Assembly (NCBI RefSeq): GCF_023554255.2
Contig: NZ_JAMJWD020000001.1
Span: 732,755-796,754 of the forward strand
DNA length: 64,000 nucleotides
Direction of reading: 5' to 3'
DNA from: Phyllobacterium sp. 21LDTY02-6
GTDB lineage: Bacteria > Pseudomonadota > Alphaproteobacteria > Rhizobiales > Rhizobiaceae
Below are positions 35,818 through 44,018 of the stretch, piece by piece. The stretch's first letter is position 1. Each line of letters opens with the position of its first letter. A program made the translations under genes and the position numbers. The notes below the pieces were generated by a model. The model was not told the origin of the DNA, did no database searches, and saw only the letters and a list, made by a program, of their open reading frames with translations.

Positions 35818-36312
35818 TCAGCCAGCCACGACCGCATTCGGATCGAAGCTGCGCAAGAGTTCTTTCAGGCCCGGCTCCTCGACGCGCTGCGCGGCTTCCT
35901 CGCGGCTGAACCAGTCGAGGCGACGTTCGCCGCGCTCCGGCCATTTCTTTTCCTGGCGCTCGAAAAGGAGAGGGAAGACATCGACGGTGAAGTCGCCATT
36001 CTCGCCCTCGCACACATCGTGCTTCTCATAGGTGTAGGTGCCGACGGGCACAGGGTAGGTCTCGCCGCGAACGCCGGCTTCCTCATAGGCTTCCGCTTCG
36101 GCCGATTGAACGAACGTCTTGCCCACCTGTGGCCAGCCTTTGGGCAGCACCCAGCGCCCGGTGCCGCGGCTCGTGATCAGCAACACCTCCGGTACCTGTT
36201 TCTTCAACCTGTAGACGAGGGCGGCAACCTGGCGGACCCTTCCATTCGGGGTCTCGATCCGCTTGGCGGTTACGAGCTCGTCTTGATACATAATATTCAA
36301 GGCTTCACTCAT
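35818..36312 (-). CDS. Nudix hydrolase
   Basis: 164 aa, single Nudix domain. The Nudix helix reads GKTFVQSAEAEAYEEAGV, with the metal-binding EExG intact but the usual Arg of RExxEE replaced, as in many alphaproteobacterial NUDIX proteins of the diphosphoinositol/Ap4A-hydrolase type. Preceded by VLLITSRGTGRWVLPKGWP. It hydrolyses a nucleoside or inositol diphosphate-linked compound; substrate not determinable. Own promoter region; no operon partners. Confidence 0.87.
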   Translation of the reverse strand: MSEALNIMYQDELVTAKRIETPNGRVRQVAALVYRLKKQVPEVLLITSRGTGRWVLPKGWPQVGKTFVQSAEAEAYEEAGVRGETYPVPVGTYTYEKHDVCEGENGDFTVDVFPLLFERQEKKWPERGERRLDWFSREEAAQRVEEPGLKELLRSFDPNAVVAG

Positions 36313-36657
36313 TTCGTTGTCTTGCTGCGTGATTTTGGACCGATTCGCGCGATTAGCAATTGTTGATGACCCAAACGGGCGTCACTAACCGGCAGTTGTG
36401 GCCATTCTTTGAACAGCAGTGCAAAAATACCACAACGACGGACCCTGGACATGGTTCCTGATAAATTTTCAAGATTCCAAAATGACTAGCACGCCAGTGT
36501 GACACCCGAATGAAGGATCATCCGGACGACTTGTTCCGATATCACGTCGAATGCGTGCCGGCGGTCGCAAATGCGACTGAACATGGTCCGCTTGAGAAGT
36601 TGGACGCGGCTTGGGCGGTGAGGGAGCTTGGCTGGCTGACCGGCAATGTCCCGGTCG
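36313..36657. other. Intergenic region without a supported gene
   Basis: About 345 bp between the Nudix and xanthine phosphoribosyltransferase genes. It contains a 56-codon plus-strand frame (36510-36680) with acceptable codon usage but no ribosome binding site, running into the end of gpt; I do not call it. No repeat or clear hairpin seen. Confidence 0.4.
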
Positions 36658-37155
36658 TCAGCCCTTGTGGCCCTTGGTGATCGGTTCCTGATAGACCAGC
36701 CCCATGTCCCAGGGAAAATAGATCCAGGTGTCCTGCGAGACTTCGGTGACGAAAGTATCGATCAGCGGACGCCCCTTCGGCTTGGCGTAGACGGTGGCAA
36801 AATGTGCGCGGGGCATCATGGCGCGCACGACCGCCGCCGTTTTGCCCGTATCGGTCAGGTCGTCGATGACGAGGACGCCGTCACCTTCGTTCTCGAGCAG
36901 GCGGGCATCGACATCCTTCAATACCTTGAGTTCGCCCTGCTCGTCATAATCATGATAGGAGGCGATGCAGACCGTCTCGATCATGCGGATGCCCAGTTCC
37001 CGGCAGATGATGGCCGCCGGCACAAGTCCGCCGCGGGTGATGGCCACCATGGCCCGCCACTCGCGCTGCATGCCGGCCACGCGCCACGCCAGAGCGCGCG
37101 CATCGCGGTGAAACTGGTCCCAGGAGACCGGAAAGGCTTTGTCAGGCAGTGACAT
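36658..37155 (-). CDS. gpt: Xanthine(-guanine) phosphoribosyltransferase
   Basis: 165 aa. Type I PRTase: [21 protein letters not shown] is the pyrophosphate loop, [14 protein letters not shown] is the PRPP-binding motif, and the tail YFPWDMG is the purine-binding segment typical of XGPRT. Salvages xanthine/guanine to XMP/GMP at the inner face of the membrane. GGAG ribosome site upstream. Stands alone, but the window also has adenine deaminase (45.2 kb), a functional partner in purine salvage. Confidence 0.93.
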   Translation of the reverse strand: MSLPDKAFPVSWDQFHRDARALAWRVAGMQREWRAMVAITRGGLVPAAIICRELGIRMIETVCIASYHDYDEQGELKVLKDVDARLLENEGDGVLVIDDLTDTGKTAAVVRAMMPRAHFATVYAKPKGRPLIDTFVTEVSQDTWIYFPWDMGLVYQEPITKGHKG

Positions 37156-37312
37156 GGCGCGAACTCCATCGATTGATCGCCGAGCGACTTGCGCTCACAT
37201 CGGCCCGCAATAACGGGAAAACGGCGTGGAAGGCAAGCGGCTTGCGCCGATCCTGCGCTGCCATGCCAGTCGCCTGTGGATTATGCGCCATTGCCACCGG
37301 GTGAAACCGGGC

Positions 37313-38155
37313 CTAGCGCGACATCAACGTCAGACATGGCATGTCCGTCATGATCGACGTGGTGACGCCGCCAAACACCCATTCCTTCAAGCGCGACTGG
37401 CTGAATGCACCCATGACGAAGAGCGAGGCGTCATTCTCTTCGATCCGCTTCCTGAGGATCTTGTCCGTGGCCTCGCCATTGGATTCGATGGTGCTCGGCT
37501 TCACGTTCACCCCGTGGCGGCGCAGCGCATCGGAAAGCGGTGTCCCGGGGATTTCCATGTTGGGATCCGTGGTCTTCTTCGGATCGATCCATACGATCTC
37601 GACGCTCTCGGCATCGACGATCAAAGGCAGCGAATCGAAAGCCGCGCGGGAAGCCTCCCGCTTGCCGTTGAAGGCGACGACGACACGCTCGATCTTTTCG
37701 GGCAGGGAAGATTTGTAGGGTACGAACAGCACCGGGCGGCCGCTCTCCATAACCAGCGGGTCGGTCACGTCATTGACGGTATCGGGATCGTTGGGGTCCG
37801 GTTGGCCGGCGACGATGATGTCGGCGCGCAGCGCGCTCTGGGTCACGCCGGCGGAGGGGCTGCTGCTCTCGGCGCGAACGATGCGGAACTCGTGCGAGCC
37901 GCCGCTCGTCGCCATTTCGGCGTTGAACAGCGCCATGATGGCCTCGGCATTCTCCTTGTGCCGCTGCTCGTGCGCTTCAAACAGCGTGGTATCGGCAAAG
38001 CCCGTGGGGTCGGCATAGACGACGGGTGAGGGTATCGTATAGAGCCCGATAATGTGCGACTGGCCGCTGGAAGGCGCAATCAGCCGCGCAGCACCCATTA
38101 CGCGGCGTGCCTCGCGTTCGCTCCGGATGAATGCGATGATCGTGCGAAATGCCAT
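37313..38155 (-). CDS. Tandem universal stress protein
   Basis: 280 aa from ATG 38153-38155 (GGAGG upstream). Two Usp domains: N-terminal FRTIIAFIRSEREARRVMGAA...ADIIVAGQPD and C-terminal IERVVVAFNGKREASRAAFDSLP...DASLFVMGAFSQSRLKEWVFGGVTTSIM. The C-terminal domain keeps the ATP-binding GxxG-x9-GS/T-like loop (MGAFSQSRLKEWVFGGVT); the N-terminal one is degenerate. Cytoplasmic stress protein. 43 bp separate it from the CinA-like gene on the same strand. Confidence 0.9.
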   Translation of the reverse strand: MAFRTIIAFIRSEREARRVMGAARLIAPSSGQSHIIGLYTIPSPVVYADPTGFADTTLFEAHEQRHKENAEAIMALFNAEMATSGGSHEFRIVRAESSSPSAGVTQSALRADIIVAGQPDPNDPDTVNDVTDPLVMESGRPVLFVPYKSSLPEKIERVVVAFNGKREASRAAFDSLPLIVDAESVEIVWIDPKKTTDPNMEIPGTPLSDALRRHGVNVKPSTIESNGEATDKILRKRIEENDASLFVMGAFSQSRLKEWVFGGVTTSIMTDMPCLTLMSR

Positions 38156-38198
38156 TTTGGCCTCCATGCGTTGCGTCACTCGAAATCAGACATTTGCA

Positions 38199-38969
38199 TT
38201 ATACGCCTGATGGGGCAGACCTGTTAGCGTTGTTCTGGTGCAATGATGCAATCATAGATTGCACGGCCGTTTCCGCGGCGACAAGCACATCGAGATCGCG
38301 CGCACGGACGACCAGTTCGGTCCAGAAGGTTCCGTCCTGGTATTTCGGATAGGAGCCGATGATCGCCTGCGGATATTGCTTCTGGATCTCGGCCAGCGGC
38401 TCGGCGATCGTGCCTTCGCCGAAGGGGCAATCTATGGTGCGGGACAAAAGCTGCTTGCCGACCTTCAGCGTCGGGACGACATTGTCGAGCATCGCCTGGA
38501 AGATGGAAGGCACCCCGGCCATGACATGGACATTGCCGATGCGGAAACCCGGCGCGGTGGAAACGGGATTGTCGATATGTTCGGCGCCGCGCGGCATGCG
38601 CGCCATGCGCTTGCGTGCCTCGGTGAATTCGATGCCGCGCGCGGCATAGCTTGCGCCAAGCAGTTCCAGCGCCTTGGGATCATGTTCGCAGGGTACGCCG
38701 AAGGCCTTGGCGATGGCATCGGCGGTGATGTCGTCATGGGTAGGGCCGATGCCGCCCGACGTGAACACATAATCATAGCGCTGGCGCAGCGCGTTCAGGG
38801 CCTCGACGATGCGATCCTCGTCGTCGGGGACGATCCTCACTTCTTCGAGATCGATGCCGACGGCAGTCAGGATATCCGCGAGATGGCCGATATTCTTGTC
38901 CTTGGTCCGGCCTGAAAGCAGTTCATCGCCGATCGCGAGCATTGCCGCGGTGATCACGTCATTCGTCAT
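38199..38969 (-). CDS. CinA-like molybdopterin-binding domain protein
   Basis: 256 aa from ATG 38967-38969 (AAGGAG site). MoCF/CinA N-terminal domain: AAMLAIGDELLSGRTKDKN, YVFTSGGIGPTHDDITADAIAKAFG, RMPRGAEHIDNPVSTAPGFRIGNVHVMAGVPSIFQAM. It lacks the C-terminal CinA amidase domain, so it corresponds to the short competence/damage-inducible A form, possibly a nucleotide pyrophosphatase. Its upstream region abuts copy 1 of a 110-bp direct repeat. Confidence 0.9.
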   Translation of the reverse strand: MTNDVITAAMLAIGDELLSGRTKDKNIGHLADILTAVGIDLEEVRIVPDDEDRIVEALNALRQRYDYVFTSGGIGPTHDDITADAIAKAFGVPCEHDPKALELLGASYAARGIEFTEARKRMARMPRGAEHIDNPVSTAPGFRIGNVHVMAGVPSIFQAMLDNVVPTLKVGKQLLSRTIDCPFGEGTIAEPLAEIQKQYPQAIIGSYPKYQDGTFWTELVVRARDLDVLVAAETAVQSMIASLHQNNANRSAPSGV

Positions 38970-39010
38970 TCAAGTTCTCCTTGCGGGGAACATGAACCTA
39001 AATGCCGGCT

Positions 39011-39119
39011 CGGGCGCGGGCAAGTGCATGTCTACTGCAATCGGGCGACATGGCTGTGGATGAACGAGCAAGGCAGGAGCCGGGCGCGATGCCGGCTCCT
39101 GCAGAGCTTGGTGCGGACG
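39011..39119. repeat. 110-bp direct repeat, copy 1 (left flank of TA module)
   Basis: Identical to 40117-40195 for its first 79 bases, then one 1-bp indel and a 2-bp change. It ends with TGGTGCGGACG, the 3' end (with CCA) of tRNA-Leu, but the rest of the tRNA is absent here. It contains a GC-rich hairpin (39073-39102) equal to the terminator after the intact tRNA. Confidence 0.95.
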
Positions 39120-39138
39120 TCTGCGACCGACTGTTTGT

Positions 39139-39594
39139 TCAAGCAGCCATCAATTCATACTGGTGGTTGCGCTCGTCAACCTTTCGTATGTTGATCGTTT
39201 GCGTTTCAACCGTAGGGATGCTGCGACGGGATAACTCGTCTATCCCGGCATCGGTGGGAAGTTGAAGCTTTTCGATTGCCAACCGACGAATTAGGGCTTC
39301 AGCCGGGCTGTCAATTTCTATCTCGCCTCTTTCCCACCGGCCAATCGACTGTTTGTCGCGGTGAACGGTTTTTGCCAATTCGGCTTGAGTTAGGCCCATT
39401 TCTGAACGCAGGAAGCGTAGTTCCGCGCCGCTCATGCCTTTGTCATGGCTTACGATCCCCAATGCAATCACGCAATGAAGCTCGTTGATTGCAGGGATGG
39501 TGATGGTTTCATCGCCATCATCATCCAGCTCAACAGCAATCCCACTGATGTAGACATTGCTCAATCCGCTTTCCGTGTAATGGTGTTCACTCAT
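39139..39594 (-). CDS. HTH antitoxin of a type II toxin-antitoxin pair
   Basis: 151 aa from ATG 39592-39594 (GGAG upstream); an ATG at 39624 overlapping the toxin stop (ATGA) would add 10 residues. C-terminal Xre/Cro HTH: GAELRFLRSEMGLTQAELAKTVHRDKQSIGRWERGE. The N-terminal ~70 residues (NVYISGIAVELDDDGDETITIPAINEL) are acidic and would bind the toxin, similar in layout to MqsA/HigA antitoxins but without zinc cysteines. Downstream of a DUF4258 gene, the usual partner. DNA-binding, expected to autoregulate. Confidence 0.82.
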   Translation of the reverse strand: MSEHHYTESGLSNVYISGIAVELDDDGDETITIPAINELHCVIALGIVSHDKGMSGAELRFLRSEMGLTQAELAKTVHRDKQSIGRWERGEIEIDSPAEALIRRLAIEKLQLPTDAGIDELSRRSIPTVETQTINIRKVDERNHQYELMAA

Positions 39595-39620
39595 CCTATT
39601 AACTCCAGTTGACCATCCGG

Positions 39621-39950
39621 TCATTCATCGATCCACATGACCGATACAATCTTAATAAGGCATCCTGCCTTAGAAGGGATAACAACGACCCCAATACTTC
39701 GACTTCCACTGTTCGGCGTTCTACACTCCATGCGATATCTATAATGTCCGGGACGTGTTGCCGGAATAGGGGCCTGGAACACAAAGCCATTCTTGAGCGC
39801 ATACAAGACATCGGAGGCAATAAGATTGCGTTCTGCCAGACGCTCTCGCGCATGCAGCTTGTAGGAAAGATCCAGTTTATTGCTGCGCGCTATCGCTCGT
39901 ATTTCAGTCGTCGCTTGCCCTGGGTTCCACGGCTGTGTGCTGGTCAACAT
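39621..39950 (-). CDS. DUF4258 domain protein, probable toxin
   Basis: 109 aa. DUF4258 features: YKLHARERLAERNLIASDVLYALKNG, GHYRYRMEC, SIGVVVIPSKAGCLIKIVSVMW. DUF4258 proteins belong to the RelE/BrnT-like small toxin group and are usually encoded beside an HTH antitoxin, as here. The order is toxin first, like higBA and mqsRA. The pair lies between 110-bp direct repeats next to tRNA-Leu. Toxicity is inferred from family and arrangement only. Confidence 0.78.
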   Translation of the reverse strand: MLTSTQPWNPGQATTEIRAIARSNKLDLSYKLHARERLAERNLIASDVLYALKNGFVFQAPIPATRPGHYRYRMECRTPNSGSRSIGVVVIPSKAGCLIKIVSVMWIDE

Positions 39951-40116
39951 TCCCCCTAACCAGCAGCATCCTTACTGCCAATATGTATCATGGTGATACT
40001 TTCTTAATGTCAGTTCGTCAATTGGCGAGAGGGTGCTATTTTTTGATCTTGCTCATCTCCGCGCCGTCGCCGGTGCAGTTCTCGGTGAAAATATGATGGC
40101 TGCGCTTGCCGACATG

Positions 40117-40226
40117 CGGGCGCGGGCAAGTGCATGTCTACTGCAATCGGGCGACATGGCTGTGGATGAACGAGCAAGGCAGGAGCCGGGCGCGAGTGCC
40201 GGCTCCTGCATGGCTTGGTGCGGACG
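40117..40226. repeat. 110-bp direct repeat, copy 2 (right flank, overlaps tRNA-Leu 3' end)
   Basis: Second copy of the repeat at 39011-39119, carrying an extra G after CGCGA. It runs 11 bases into the intact tRNA-Leu gene (acceptor stem, discriminator and CCA). Direct orientation; the insert between the two copies is about 1.0 kb. Confidence 0.95.
40179..40209 (-). terminator. GC-rich hairpin after tRNA-Leu
   Basis: GCAGGAGCCGG pairs with CCGGCTCCTGC 7 bases beyond the tRNA 3' end. No T tract, so it may act as a processing or rho-assisted terminator. The same hairpin is duplicated in copy 1 of the direct repeat. Confidence 0.5.
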
Positions 40227-40301
40227 GCGGGACTTGAACCCGCACGGCCTGGGGCCGACAGATTTTAAGTCTGTTGTGTCTACCGGTTTCACCACGTCCG
40301 C
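40216..40301 (-). tRNA. tRNA-Leu (anticodon TAA), CCA encoded
   Basis: 86 nt on the minus strand. Acceptor GCGGACG pairs with CGTCCGC; the anticodon loop CTTAAAA gives anticodon TAA flanked by ACAGA/TCTGT; a long variable arm (GGCCCCAGGCC region) identifies a class II Leu tRNA; the T loop is GGGTTCAAGTCCC; 3' CCA is encoded. Reads UUA and UUG codons. Its 3' end is part of the direct repeat that flanks the toxin-antitoxin module. Confidence 0.96.
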
Positions 40302-40474
40302 GCGACTATGCTTTTCCTTGGTTCCGGCGCATCCGTCAACGACGTTTTTCACACTTTCGCGCTGAAACCGCCGGTTGCGGATCGCAATGCTCCGGCAATG
40401 GATATCGTCGCTTATTGGGTAGATTCGGTCCGCGAACTAGACTAGAACACACCCCGCAACATTAATAAGATGAA

Positions 40475-41965
40475 ATGACGCCCATTCCTGAACAAACAGC
40501 GCGCAACAATCTTTGGCTCGAAAACTGGCCAATATTGTTCATTCTGCTCTATTTTGCCTTTCAGATTTTCTATCTGACGAGCATTTCCAATGGCGCAGGC
40601 CTGGATGATGCGGAGCAGCTCGCCTATATCGGCGCGCTTCAGGCCGGATATGGCGGGTCGCAGGCGCCGCTCTATACCTGGATCAACAGCATGGCGGCCG
40701 GCATTTTCGGCATCAGCCTTGCGACGCTTTATCTCGTCAAGTTCAGCATGCTCGCCAGCCTGTTTCTCAGTGTCTATTTCGGCGCGCGGCTGCTCGGCCT
40801 GCCGAAGGCGGTGGCTGCGGCAGGCATGCTCGGCGTGTTCATGCTGCCGCAGATCGCCTGGGAGTCGCAGCGTACGCTGACCCATTCGGTGGCGGGAACG
40901 ACCGGTTGCGCCTGGGCCTTCCTCGCCTTTGCCTGGCACATGAAATCGCGCTCGTGGCTCTCCGCCGCCCTGCTGGGGCTCGGGCTGGCGGCCGGGCTTC
41001 TCGGCAAGTTCAACGCCGCCTTCTTCATGGTCGCCATCGTGATCGCCGGCCTGTCGATACCGGCCTACCGGGCCGTGCTCCTGTCGCGGCGCAGCCTGGT
41101 GACGCTGGTGGTATTCCTCGTCGCCATCGGCCCGACTGCCTTGTGGAGCCTGGAGCATACGGAGAATGCCCTGGCACGGGCGGACAAGTTCCAGATCAAT
41201 GATGGCGGCAATTTCATCCTGAGCCGGCTGCACGGCGCCTGGGAACTGGTGCTCAACGGCATTCTCTTCGCCGGCGTCGCGCTGGCGATATTCGGGATCG
41301 AGGCGCTGCGCGGCCGCAACAACAAGGTCGTGCCCGACCGGCCGATGCATGATGGCGAGGAACTGGTCAAGCGCATATTGATCCTTGCGCTGTCGATCGT
41401 GCTTGTCGGCGTGCTGATCAGTGGCGCGGCCCAGGTCAAGGACCGCTGGCTGCAGCCGGTGCTGTTCCTTTCGCCGCTGTTCTTCGCGATCGTCATCCAC
41501 CGCAATATTGCCGGCCTTGCGGCGCTCAAGCGCTACGGCTTCGTCGGCGTGGCCTGTGCCTTGCTCGTCGTTCCCGTGCTGGCGGTCAACCTGCTTTATG
41601 CGCGGGACGGCAACAAGCCGTCGATCGGCCAGCTCGACTATGCCGGGCTGTTCGCGCAGACGCGCCAGTCCGGCGATTATCGCAGCGTCATGTCGGATGG
41701 TCCGCAATTGCCCGGCAATCTGCGCCTTTCGGATACGAAGCTGCAGCCGATCCATTTCGAGATGCCCAACGCGTTGGAGCAGATCCAGTTTCCGATGCTG
41801 GTCGTCTGGTTCGGCCATGAGCCGAACCCGCGGGTCGTCGCGTTGCTGGAGAGCGCCGGGCTGAAGCCGCCGGCGGCTACCGAAATGAAGCACGTCACGC
41901 TGCCCTACAAATATTACCCTTCGAGCAGCGAAGAAGTGAGCTACTTCATCCTTTCCAGGCCTTAG
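40475..41965 (+). CDS. GT39/PMT-like membrane glycosyltransferase
   Basis: 496 aa with about ten membrane helices. The N-terminal lumenal motif NGAGLDDAEQLAYIGALQAGYGGSQAPLYTWI carries the acidic pair (DD) placed like the catalytic DE of ArnT/PMT enzymes, and a conserved GKFNAAFF follows. The C-terminal ~130 residues are periplasmic. Such enzymes transfer a sugar from polyprenyl phosphate to protein, lipid A or cell-wall glycan. Its stop overlaps the convergent tctA stop by 4 bp. Confidence 0.82.
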   Translation: MTPIPEQTARNNLWLENWPILFILLYFAFQIFYLTSISNGAGLDDAEQLAYIGALQAGYGGSQAPLYTWINSMAAGIFGISLATLYLVKFSMLASLFLSVYFGARLLGLPKAVAAAGMLGVFMLPQIAWESQRTLTHSVAGTTGCAWAFLAFAWHMKSRSWLSAALLGLGLAAGLLGKFNAAFFMVAIVIAGLSIPAYRAVLLSRRSLVTLVVFLVAIGPTALWSLEHTENALARADKFQINDGGNFILSRLHGAWELVLNGILFAGVALAIFGIEALRGRNNKVVPDRPMHDGEELVKRILILALSIVLVGVLISGAAQVKDRWLQPVLFLSPLFFAIVIHRNIAGLAALKRYGFVGVACALLVVPVLAVNLLYARDGNKPSIGQLDYAGLFAQTRQSGDYRSVMSDGPQLPGNLRLSDTKLQPIHFEMPNALEQIQFPMLVVWFGHEPNPRVVALLESAGLKPPAATEMKHVTLPYKYYPSSSEEVSYFILSRP

Positions 41966-43467
41966 GCCTCCTCGACGAAGACCTCGTCGCGCTTCTTGCG
42001 GATGCTCGGCAGCAGCACGATGATGAGCACTGCGACGGCGATGAGCAGCAGCGTCAGGCTTATCGGCCGGGTGACGAAGGTCGAAGGATCGCCGCGCGAC
42101 ATGATCATTGCCCGGCGCAGATGCTCCTCCAGCAATGGGCCAAGCACGAAGCCGAGCAGCAGCGGCGCCGGCTCGCAGCGCAATTTCGAAAGGCCGTAGC
42201 CGATCAGGCCGAAGAAGGCGACGGCATAGAGGTCGAAGACGTTGGAATTGACGCTGTAGACGCCGATCGAGCAGAAGGCGATGATCGCCGGGAACAGCAT
42301 GTAATAGGGGATCGTCAGGAGTTTCACCCAGAGCCCGATCAATGGCAGGTTGAGCAGGATCAGCATGAGATTGCCGATCCACATCGAGGCGATAATGCCC
42401 CAGAACAGTGCCGGCTGTTCGGTCGCGACATTCGGGCCGGGCACGATGCCCTGGATGATCATCGCGCCGATCATCAGCGCCATGACCGGATTGGCCGGGA
42501 TGCCCAGCGTCAGCATCGGGATGAACGACGTCTGCGCGCCGGCATTATTGGCGGATTCAGGCCCGGCGACACCGGCAATGGCGCCCTTGCCGAATTCGGA
42601 CGGCCGGTCCGACATGCGCTTTTCCACCGTGTAGGAGGCAAAGGAGGCGAGAATGGCGCCGCCGCCGGGCAGGATGCCGAGCGCGGAACCGATAGCCGTA
42701 CCGCGCAGGATCGGCGCGACCATGCCTTTCCAGTCTTCCCGCGTCGGCCACAGATTGGTGATCTTCTTGATGACGACGTCGCGGTCGGTCTCGTTTTCGA
42801 GATTGCGCAGGATCTCGGCGATGCCGAAGACGCCGACGGCGACGGCGACGAAATTCAGCCCGTCGGACAGTTCGAGTATGCCGAGATTGAAGCGCGGCGT
42901 GCCGGTATAGATGTCCGTGCCGACAAGCCCCAGCAGCAGGCCGAGAACGACCATCGCCAGCGCCTTGACCACCGATCCATGGGCGAGGGCGATGGACGAG
43001 ACCAGGCCGACGATCATGAGCGAGAAATATTCCGCCGAGCCGAATTGCAGCGCGATGGAGGTGAGGGGCGGGGCGAAGACGGCGACCAGCACCGTCGATA
43101 CGGTACCGGCAAAGAACGAGCCTATCGCCGCTATGGCGAGCGCTGCGCCGGCGCGTCCCTTGCGCGCCATCTGGTAGCCGTCGATCGCGGTCACGGCCGA
43201 GGAGGATTCGCCCGGCATGTTGATCAGGATCGCGGTGGTGGAACCGCCATATTGCGCGCCGTAATAGATGCCGGCGAGCATGATCAGGGACGAGACCGGC
43301 TCGAGCTGAAAGGTGATCGGCAGCAGCATGGCGATCGTCGCCGTCGCGCCGATGCCGGGCAGGACGCCGATCAGCGTGCCGAGGATGACGCCGATGAAGC
43401 AGAAGAACAGGTTCCAGGGGTGGCCGGCGGTGGCAAAGCCGAGGACGAGGTTGTTGATGAGATCCAT
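41962..43467 (-). CDS. tctA: Tripartite tricarboxylate transporter, large membrane subunit
   Basis: 501 aa, ~12 hydrophobic segments. TctA signatures: GVLPGIGATATIAMLLPITF, YYGAQYGGSTTAILINMPGESSSAVTAIDGYQMARKGRAGAAL, GILPGGGAILASF, GAQTSFIPMLTLGIPANPVMALMIGAM. Inner membrane; works with TctB and the periplasmic TctC to import carboxylates. AGGAG site before the ATG; 9 bp after tctB. Last gene of tctC-tctB-tctA. Confidence 0.95.
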   Translation of the reverse strand: MDLINNLVLGFATAGHPWNLFFCFIGVILGTLIGVLPGIGATATIAMLLPITFQLEPVSSLIMLAGIYYGAQYGGSTTAILINMPGESSSAVTAIDGYQMARKGRAGAALAIAAIGSFFAGTVSTVLVAVFAPPLTSIALQFGSAEYFSLMIVGLVSSIALAHGSVVKALAMVVLGLLLGLVGTDIYTGTPRFNLGILELSDGLNFVAVAVGVFGIAEILRNLENETDRDVVIKKITNLWPTREDWKGMVAPILRGTAIGSALGILPGGGAILASFASYTVEKRMSDRPSEFGKGAIAGVAGPESANNAGAQTSFIPMLTLGIPANPVMALMIGAMIIQGIVPGPNVATEQPALFWGIIASMWIGNLMLILLNLPLIGLWVKLLTIPYYMLFPAIIAFCSIGVYSVNSNVFDLYAVAFFGLIGYGLSKLRCEPAPLLLGFVLGPLLEEHLRRAMIMSRGDPSTFVTRPISLTLLLIAVAVLIIVLLPSIRKKRDEVFVEEA

Positions 43468-43476
43468 GGCCCGCTC

Positions 43477-43938
43477 CTATTGGCCGAGCCAGGGGCCGAA
43501 ACGCCGGAACGGCAGGCCGAGCGCATAGCTGAAGACGATGACGGAGAACAGCGTCAAGCCGCCGACGAGAAGCAGCGCCGTGCCCGGGCGCATGCGCTGG
43601 CTGGCGAATGCCGCCACCATTGCCGTCAGGAACAGCGAGGGAACGAAGCCGAGGCCGCGTATGGTGAGGCCGAAAATGATCGGTGCCGGCAGGATGAACA
43701 GGATGCCGCGCCAGGCGATCGGGCCCATCGGCTCATGTTCGACCTGCGTCGATTGAACGATGACGATCACGCCGAGCAGCACGAGAATGCCGGAAAGGAC
43801 GAGCGGGAAATAGCCGGGTCCCATGCGGAACGCCGTGCCTATCTCCAGTCCGAATGCCTGCGCGCCGAACACCAGCCCGACGAGAATGAAAACGATCCCG
43901 CACACAAGGTCGCGCGCGCTGAAACTCAAGGATTTCAT
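43477..43938 (-). CDS. tctB: Tripartite tricarboxylate transporter, small membrane subunit
   Basis: 153 aa with four predicted helices, the normal TctB layout: LVCGIVFILVGLVFGAQAFGLEIGTAFRMGPGYFPLVLSG, then PAPIIFGLTIRGLGFVPSLFLTAMVAAFAS and a final helix. GGGGGA before the ATG. Lies between tctC and tctA; a strong hairpin separates it from tctC. Confidence 0.93.
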   Translation of the reverse strand: MKSLSFSARDLVCGIVFILVGLVFGAQAFGLEIGTAFRMGPGYFPLVLSGILVLLGVIVIVQSTQVEHEPMGPIAWRGILFILPAPIIFGLTIRGLGFVPSLFLTAMVAAFASQRMRPGTALLLVGGLTLFSVIVFSYALGLPFRRFGPWLGQ

Positions 43939-43980
43939 TCGTCCCCCAATTGCCGTTTCCCGGCTTTCTTATGACATCAG

Positions 43981-44009
43981 GGGGCCGGAGCCTGAGGGGC
44001 TCCAGCCCC
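43981..44009 (-). terminator. Hairpin between tctC and tctB (attenuator or mRNA stabiliser)
   Basis: GGGGCCGGAGCC and GGCTCCAGCCCC form a 12-bp stem with one mismatch just after the tctC stop. No T tract. In ABC/TTT operons such intercistronic hairpins often protect the abundant binding-protein message while lowering expression of the membrane genes. Confidence 0.5.
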
Positions 44010-44018
44010 GAACTCCCG

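Noticed and set aside
36510..36680. 56-codon plus-strand ORF with reasonable codon usage
   Set aside because: No ribosome binding site, no recognisable motif, and it overlaps the 3' end of gpt; left uncalled.
40442..42382. 646-codon minus-strand frame
   Set aside because: Opposite strand of the GT39-like gene and the end of tctA; no domain.
42121..43974. 617-codon plus-strand frame
   Set aside because: Antisense of tctA and tctB; low-complexity Asp/Glu/Arg/Gln product typical of a shadow frame.
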